The notes under the pieces were generated by a model that saw only the letters and a program-made list of their open reading frames with translations, did no database searches and had not been told where the DNA came from. From an uncultured Clostridia bacterium (lineage in GTDB: Bacteria > Bacillota > Clostridia > Christensenellales > DUVY01), in contig CALAYY010000010.1 in the NCBI GenBank assembly GCA_937895465.1, positions 1-17,630 of the forward strand: DNA of 17,630 bases. Direction: 5' to 3'. Shown here one piece after another: positions 13,029-17,630 of the stretch. Positions within the stretch are counted from its first letter, which is position 1; each line of letters opens with the position of its first letter. Both the position numbers and the translations under genes were made by a program.

Positions 13029-13856
13029 TTAAGCATAAACTTTCATTGCTTGGTCATAAGCAGCTTTTACAACTGACATATATCCAGCAAAGCCTGTCAA
13101 TGTTGCGCCTGTATTAACATCGCCGATATAAAACTCTTTAGTTTCTGCATCAGCTTCAATACCGTCCAAATCACCTAAAGTATATTTAACACCGTTTGCC
13201 TTTACATAGCTTTCCATCTTAGCAATATTTCCTTTCCATCCTAAAGGATATTGTGTGCCAGTCCAATAATTGCTTTTGGATTTATACAAATCAGTATAGC
13301 TGTTATTACCGCCGTCATATTCAACTTCATAATTATCGCCGACTTTTTTGAGAATTTTGAAGTTTCCTTTGGCTGCTTCTTCGTAATACAGCTTTTTAAG
13401 ATCCTTATTTTCCTTCATATCAGTAATAAGATTATCAACATCTCCGCCTATTTCTGCATAAACAGGAGAAGGATATGCGGTATTATCGCCACTAATGCTG
13501 GTAATTTCAAATTTCTTATCTCCAATACTGATATATTTTGCAAATATAGCCTCTGATGCAGGTCTAGTACCACTTGCGGGAATAGTAGCGATTACAGTAT
13601 CAGTAATTGCTTTATTTTCTCCGCCTTGTCTGGTCCATCTGTCAGTTAAGAGTATTTCATCAATCTTGATATCTTTAACAGCACCGCCTTTGTCAACGGT
13701 AATATCAGTAATAATAAAGTAATAAGATGTACCTTCAGCTACCAAATCATAAACTGTAGCTGAACTTGTTGCAGGTTTTTTATTACAGCCGAAAACGCTT
13801 GCAAGCATCATAACTGAAATTGCTACAGTCAGCATAGAAATCAAAAACTTTTTCAT
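13029..13856 (-). CDS. Lipoprotein with FMN-binding (flavinylation) motif
   Basis: Extracytoplasmic protein of 275 residues. A signal peptide (1-23) ends at Cys24 in SVFGC, so it is probably lipid-anchored. Near the C-terminus, DVNTGATLTGFAGY (246-259) fits the D-x-x-[S/T]-G-A-T motif at which ApbE-type enzymes attach FMN to the last threonine (Thr252, bases 13101-13103), followed by SVVKAAYDQA, typical of FMN_bind domains such as NqrC/RnfG and the Listeria electron-transfer lipoprotein PplA. The preceding stretch (about 205-245), with YPLGWKGNIAKMESYVKANG, suits the same domain family. The N-terminal part (35-70) may be a second, motif-lacking copy, less certain. AAGGAG lies ten bases before the ATG. 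A role in extracellular or membrane electron transfer is inference; no ApbE or quinone enzymes lie in the window. Confidence 0.75.
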   Translation of the reverse strand: MKKFLISMLTVAISVMMLASVFGCNKKPATSSATVYDLVAEGTSYYFIITDITVDKGGAVKDIKIDEILLTDRWTRQGGENKAITDTVIATIPASGTRPASEAIFAKYISIGDKKFEITSISGDNTAYPSPVYAEIGGDVDNLITDMKENKDLKKLYYEEAAKGNFKILKKVGDNYEVEYDGGNNSYTDLYKSKSNYWTGTQYPLGWKGNIAKMESYVKANGVKYTLGDLDGIEADAETKEFYIGDVNTGATLTGFAGYMSVVKAAYDQAMKVYA

Positions 13857-13922
13857 TTCTTTAATTCTCCTTAAATTAATTATATAAATTTAAAAAATTT
13901 TTATCTAGTCCTAAAACACAAA

Positions 13923-14000
13923 GATTGACAATGTATTCTCATGAAAAATATATCATATTATCATATTTTTGTAAAGTAGTATGACTATACATTGTCAATC
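13923..14000. repeat. Perfect 14-bp inverted repeat flanking a nested 8-bp one
   Basis: GATTGACAATGTAT (13923-13936) recurs as its exact reverse complement at 13987-14000. Inside lies AAAAATAT/ATATTTTT (13944-13951 and 13963-13970). Each arm contains TTGACA, a perfect -35 hexamer, pointing outside-in from both ends; the -10 matches are poor (minus strand TTTACA at 17 bases). It sits 67 bases upstream of the flavin lipoprotein gene. It may be a paired operator, an RNA hairpin or a small element. Confidence 0.7.
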
Positions 14001-14010
14001 AGAAATAGCT

Positions 14011-14033
14011 ACTAATATATATATATTATTAGT
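14011..14033. other. AT-rich hairpin after the second exporter operon
   Basis: ACTAATA (14011-14017) pairs with TATTAGT (14027-14033) around an AT-only loop. It lies 50 bases past the exporter stop at 14083, but no T-run follows on the minus strand, so a terminator role is doubtful. I see no other terminator in the 226-base gap 13857-14082, so exporter transcripts may read into the lipoprotein gene. Confidence 0.3.
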
Positions 14034-14082
14034 CTTAGATTATTTATTTAATATTATGTGAAAATTATATGAAATTTATTAA

Positions 14083-15837
14083 TTATATTGACAGTTTCTT
14101 ATCAAATTGGCTGTTATACAGCATGGCATAAAACCCGTCTTTTTCAAGAAGACTTTCATGAGTACCTTGCTCCACAATCTGTCCTTGATTCATAACTATA
14201 ATAATATCAGCATCTTTTATAGTAGAAAGTCTATGGGCAATTATAAAGCTTGTTCGTCCTTGCATAATCTCTCTAAATGCCTGCGTTATTTTTTGTTCAG
14301 TTAAAATGTCAATACTGCTGGTAGCCTCATCCAAAATAAGTACAGACGGGATTATAAGCATAGCTCTTGCAATGGTAAGCATTTGCTTTTGACCCAAAGA
14401 AAGATTTTCTCCGTTTTCGTCAATTATCGTATTGTAGCCGTTCGGCAATTTTTCTATAAAGCTATGGGCATGTGCCTTTTTGGCGGCCGCTTGTACTTCT
14501 TCTATACTGGCATCAGGCTTGCCAAAAGCAATATTTTGCATAACTGTGCCTTTGAAAAGCCAAGTATCTTGCAGCACCATACCAAAATTTTTGCGGTACT
14601 CAGCTTTTTCGATATCTTGAATATTAATTTTGTCAACAAAAATCTCGCCGCTATTTACATCATAAAATCTCATAAGCAAGTTTATCATAGTGGTTTTGCC
14701 TGCTCCCGTGGGTCCTACTATGGCGACTTTTTGCCCTTGACTGACTTTTAGATTAAAATCTTGGATAAGTTCTTTTTGCGGTGTATAAGAAAAACTGACA
14801 TTTTCAAAATCAAAATCGCCTTTAACAGATATATTTTGTTTCGATTTTTTAGCATCAGACCTAATGAGCTCTATATCTATAATCTCAAACATTCTAAACG
14901 CGCCCGAAAGACCGCTTATTATCTGACCCATTACGGAAGTAAACTCATTAAATGGGCGTGAAAATAAGGTCGCATAAGTTAAAAAACTGGTAAGCATACC
15001 GATTGACAGACCCATATATATAGCGCTTAGTCCGCCCACAAGCCCTACAAGCGAATAAGAAAAATAATTGACAAGCCTTGTGCTTGGATTGGACAATGCA
15101 GCAATAAAATTAGCCTTAATTCCTGTCTTATAAAGTTCCTGATTGATTTTTTCAAAACGGTTTTGAGCTGTTTGTTCAAAATTAAATGCTTTTACAACTC
15201 TTGCACCCCTTATATGTTCTTCGGCATATCCGCTGAGCGTTCCCATAATCTTTTGCATTTTCAAAAGCTTTTGCGCAGATTTTTTGGATACGGTGCGAGA
15301 AACCAAAAACATTATAGGCACAGCTATTACAATGACCAAAGTTACAATCGGACTTATATACAGCATAAAACCTAGTGCAGCAAGGATTATTACTATTCCT
15401 GAAAAAAACTGATTGAGCATTTGGGTAACGGCATCGCTTATCTGATCGCAGTCAGCAGTAAACCTGCTTAAGATATCGCCCCTTTCCATATTATCTATTG
15501 ATTTTAAGGGCAGATTAATCAGCTTTTCAAACGCCTGCTGCCTTATGGTGTTAGTTACTTTGGCCGCAACACTTACAGCAAGCGAAGTATAAAGCCATAC
15601 ACATAATGCGTTTATTATATAAAGAACACCTAAAACTGCTATTATCTTAACAAAAAAGTCAAAATTGACATTGCCTGCTTCAATTATGTTATCTACAGCT
15701 TGCCCTACCAAAATAGGTGCGGCAACATAAAACACATTGCCTATAAGCGATAAAACAAAAATTAAGATTATTGTCTTAGAATGTGCTTTGAGATTTTTTA
15801 ATAATCTTTTTAGAGGAAGACCTTTGTTTTTATCCAT
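14083..15837 (-). CDS. ABC exporter half-transporter, consensus-site subunit (second pair)
   Basis: Type IV exporter subunit of 584 residues: membrane domain (about 20-315), ATPase domain (about 340-575). Walker A GPTGAGKT (375-382), Q-loop VLQDTWLFKG, signature LSLGQ (479-483, Leu in place of the first Gly), Walker B VLILDE with catalytic Glu504, and switch His535. The altered signature falls in the half-site that pairs with the partner's altered Walker B, so both defects fall in one ATP site and the other stays intact. This is the pattern described for heterodimeric exporters such as Thermotoga TM287/TM288. Its start overlaps the upstream gene by eight bases (ATGGATAA), giving coupled translation. 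The substrate is unknown; multidrug-type export is the usual annotation. Confidence 0.93.
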   Translation of the reverse strand: MDKNKGLPLKRLLKNLKAHSKTIILIFVLSLIGNVFYVAAPILVGQAVDNIIEAGNVNFDFFVKIIAVLGVLYIINALCVWLYTSLAVSVAAKVTNTIRQQAFEKLINLPLKSIDNMERGDILSRFTADCDQISDAVTQMLNQFFSGIVIILAALGFMLYISPIVTLVIVIAVPIMFLVSRTVSKKSAQKLLKMQKIMGTLSGYAEEHIRGARVVKAFNFEQTAQNRFEKINQELYKTGIKANFIAALSNPSTRLVNYFSYSLVGLVGGLSAIYMGLSIGMLTSFLTYATLFSRPFNEFTSVMGQIISGLSGAFRMFEIIDIELIRSDAKKSKQNISVKGDFDFENVSFSYTPQKELIQDFNLKVSQGQKVAIVGPTGAGKTTMINLLMRFYDVNSGEIFVDKINIQDIEKAEYRKNFGMVLQDTWLFKGTVMQNIAFGKPDASIEEVQAAAKKAHAHSFIEKLPNGYNTIIDENGENLSLGQKQMLTIARAMLIIPSVLILDEATSSIDILTEQKITQAFREIMQGRTSFIIAHRLSTIKDADIIIVMNQGQIVEQGTHESLLEKDGFYAMLYNSQFDKKLSI

Positions 15838-17551
15838 TTTGTCCGCCCTCTATATTGATTTGGGTTGAGTATATATCTTGATACAGCTGATTAGTTTTTA
15901 AAAGTTCGTCATGAGTGCCAAGCCCTGTAATTTTTCCTTCATTGAGAACGGCAATAATATCCGCATTTTTTAGACTGCCTGCTCTTTGAGAAATTATTAT
16001 AACTGTTTTTCCCTTCATTTCTTTTTTTAATGCTTGACTCAATCTTCTTTCGGTTGCAAAGTCCAGCGCACTGGCAGAGTCGTCTAAAATTAATATTTCT
16101 GGAGACTTGGCTAGAGCCCTTGCTATAGTAAGCCTTGCTTTTTGTCCGCCGCTTAAATTAGTTCCGCCTTGTTCTATATGGTATTCATATTTTTCGGGCA
16201 ATTTTTCCACAAAACCTGCTTGCGCAGTTTTTACTGCCTGAATAAGTTTTTCTTCCGAAATATTTTGATTGCCCATTAAGATATTGTCTTTTATACTGCC
16301 TGAAAACAGCAATGCCTTTTGAGGCACAATTCCTATATGCTCTCTTAAAACTTCGGGCATGAGGTTTTTTATATCTTGTCCGCCTATGGTAATTTTTCCG
16401 CTCTTGACATCATAAAAGCGGGGGATCAAATTAACTAATGCCGTTTTTCCTGAGCCTGTAAGTCCCACAATACCAAAAGTTGAGCCTTGGGGGATAGTAA
16501 GATTAATATCTTTCAAAATCTCCTTGCCTTCTCCAAATTTAAAGCTTACATTTTCAAAAACTATATCGCCTTGAGGAAATTGTTCTAAAGTCTTGCCTTG
16601 TCCATCAGTTGTTATCTTGGTATCTAAAACTTCACTTATACGAGCCCCTGACGCCAAAGCCCTTGTAACCGTTATTACCAGGTTGACCAAAACATTGAGT
16701 GCTAAGACTATCTGTGAGATATAATTGATAAAGATAATCATCTTACCTTGCGTAAGCCTGCCAGTATTCACTCTTATTCCGCCCAGATAAATAATCGCTA
16801 ATAAAGATAAATTGATAATTAATATTGCCAAAGGATTGGAAAGTGATGCAAGCCAGCCTGCTTTTATTGCAGATTTTGCATGCTCCCCTCCTGCCAAAAC
16901 AAACTTTTCCTTTTGGGAATCCGTTTGTCCAAATGCCTTAATAACCCGTATGCCTGTAAGGTTTTCACTGGCGGTCAAAGATATCTTATCCAATTTAGTC
17001 TGAACTTTTCTATATAATTTTACAGCAAGGTTAATCAAGAAATATAACACTAACCCTGCAATAGGAATAGCTATGAGCATAATAAGCGCCAAAGTCCAAT
17101 CGATTATAAATGCGCCTATAAGGCTGCCTATACACAAAAACGGTGCACGTAAGACCAATCTTAATACCATCATAACCATGTATTGTAACTGATTGATATC
17201 TGAAGTCAGTCTTGTAGTAAGAGATGAAGAAGAAAAACGGTCAAGCTGTGAATAAGAAAAATCAGTAATTGTTTGAAATGTTTTTTTTCTCAAAGCAGTT
17301 CCAAAACCTTGCGAAGCAACCACTGCAAAATGCTGTCCAAGTATGGAAATCAAAAAACCCAAAACAGCAAGTCCAAAGATACAAGCACTTAGTCCCGCTA
17401 TCAAAGGGATATCATTGTGTTTTATGCCTACATCAATAAGCCTTGCCATAAGAATAGGAATAAAAAGCTCAAATACAGTCTCTATAAACTTGCAAAGAGG
17501 TCCTAAGATAACTTGTCTTTTATATGGTTTTAAAAAATGTGTGAGCCGCAT
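15830..17551 (-). CDS. ABC exporter half-transporter, degenerate-site subunit (second pair)
   Basis: Partner of the 584-residue subunit, 573 residues. The N-terminus MRLTHFLKPYKRQVILGPL is typical of this branch. The membrane domain covers about 12-305. ATPase domain: Walker A GLTGSGKT (363-370), Q-loop VPQKALLFSG, signature LSGGQ (466-470), Walker B ILILDD with Asp491 instead of Glu, and Gln522 (ISQRAG) in place of the switch histidine. Two substituted catalytic residues mean this site binds but probably does not hydrolyse ATP, while its LSGGQ completes the partner's working site. The ribosome site is weak (GGAAG, 11 bases before the ATG). It is the first gene of the operon, with a promoter just upstream near the window's edge. 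Confidence 0.93.
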   Translation of the reverse strand: MRLTHFLKPYKRQVILGPLCKFIETVFELFIPILMARLIDVGIKHNDIPLIAGLSACIFGLAVLGFLISILGQHFAVVASQGFGTALRKKTFQTITDFSYSQLDRFSSSSLTTRLTSDINQLQYMVMMVLRLVLRAPFLCIGSLIGAFIIDWTLALIMLIAIPIAGLVLYFLINLAVKLYRKVQTKLDKISLTASENLTGIRVIKAFGQTDSQKEKFVLAGGEHAKSAIKAGWLASLSNPLAILIINLSLLAIIYLGGIRVNTGRLTQGKMIIFINYISQIVLALNVLVNLVITVTRALASGARISEVLDTKITTDGQGKTLEQFPQGDIVFENVSFKFGEGKEILKDINLTIPQGSTFGIVGLTGSGKTALVNLIPRFYDVKSGKITIGGQDIKNLMPEVLREHIGIVPQKALLFSGSIKDNILMGNQNISEEKLIQAVKTAQAGFVEKLPEKYEYHIEQGGTNLSGGQKARLTIARALAKSPEILILDDSASALDFATERRLSQALKKEMKGKTVIIISQRAGSLKNADIIAVLNEGKITGLGTHDELLKTNQLYQDIYSTQINIEGGQNG

Positions 17552-17579
17552 TAAAAAATTTACTTCCGTTTTTTTGTTT

Positions 17580-17608
17580 ACTATACCATATCTTGGCTTA
17601 TTTGGTAA
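17580..17608 (-). promoter_or_regulatory. Promoter of the second exporter operon
   Basis: On the minus strand, TTACCA (17603-17608; four of six), a 17-base spacer, and TATAGT (17580-17585) preceded by TGG, an extended -10. The leader to the ATG at 17551 is about 20-25 bases. Confidence 0.55.
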
Positions 17609-17630
17609 TCATTATAATAAATAACATCTA

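Noticed and set aside
13923..14000. Insertion element with terminal repeats
   Set aside because: No flanking duplication and no coding capacity; kept only as an open alternative for the inverted repeat.
14388..14402. LSLGQ signature of the 584-residue exporter subunit as a sign of a decaying gene
   Set aside because: The change falls in the site that is naturally inactive in heterodimeric exporters, and the reading frame and other motifs are intact.

Overview
The window is AT-rich, with strong AGGAG-type ribosome binding sites, A/T-rich sigma-A-like promoters, two probable lipoproteins with no outer-membrane genes in sight, and a cysE-cysS pair. This points to a low-GC Gram-positive bacterium, most likely an uncultured or little-studied member of the Clostridia. 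That placement is an inference from style and gene content; there is no rRNA or other marker in the window. TGA is used as a stop (the sigma factor gene), so the code looks standard.

Layout. 1-850 (-): 5' part of a LigD-type DNA repair protein (3'-phosphoesterase plus ATP-dependent ligase), running off the left edge. 1004-3853 (-): a lipoprotein with a long coiled coil, an ECF sigma factor, and an RsgI-like membrane anti-sigma factor. The lipoprotein and the anti-sigma factor share two extracytoplasmic modules, including an Asn-Pro motif of the kind cleaved in RsgI. This is the most unusual part of the window. 4080-5498 (+): pyruvate kinase with its own promoter and terminator. 5569-9812 (-): two half-size ABC exporter subunits followed by a nicotinamidase-like cysteine hydrolase, transcribed divergently from a MarR-type regulator at 10019-10408 (+). 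10490-12527 (+): serine acetyltransferase and cysteinyl-tRNA synthetase, overlapping. 12530-12970: an intergenic stretch built of related palindromic repeat units, two direct and one inverted. 13029-13856 (-): a lipoprotein with a D-x-x-T-G-A-T flavinylation motif. 13857-14082: a gap holding a perfect 14-bp inverted repeat. 14083-17551 (-): a second heterodimeric ABC exporter pair with its own promoter at the right edge.

How the genes may work together. The sigma/anti-sigma/lipoprotein group looks like an envelope-sensing module. The lipoprotein could mimic or compete with the sensor domain of the anti-sigma factor, but this is inference. The MarR regulator probably controls itself and the neighbouring exporter-hydrolase operon. 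cysE and cysS couple cysteine synthesis to cysteine charging. Both exporter pairs show one normal and one weakened ATP site, as expected of heterodimeric type IV exporters; their substrates cannot be read from the sequence.
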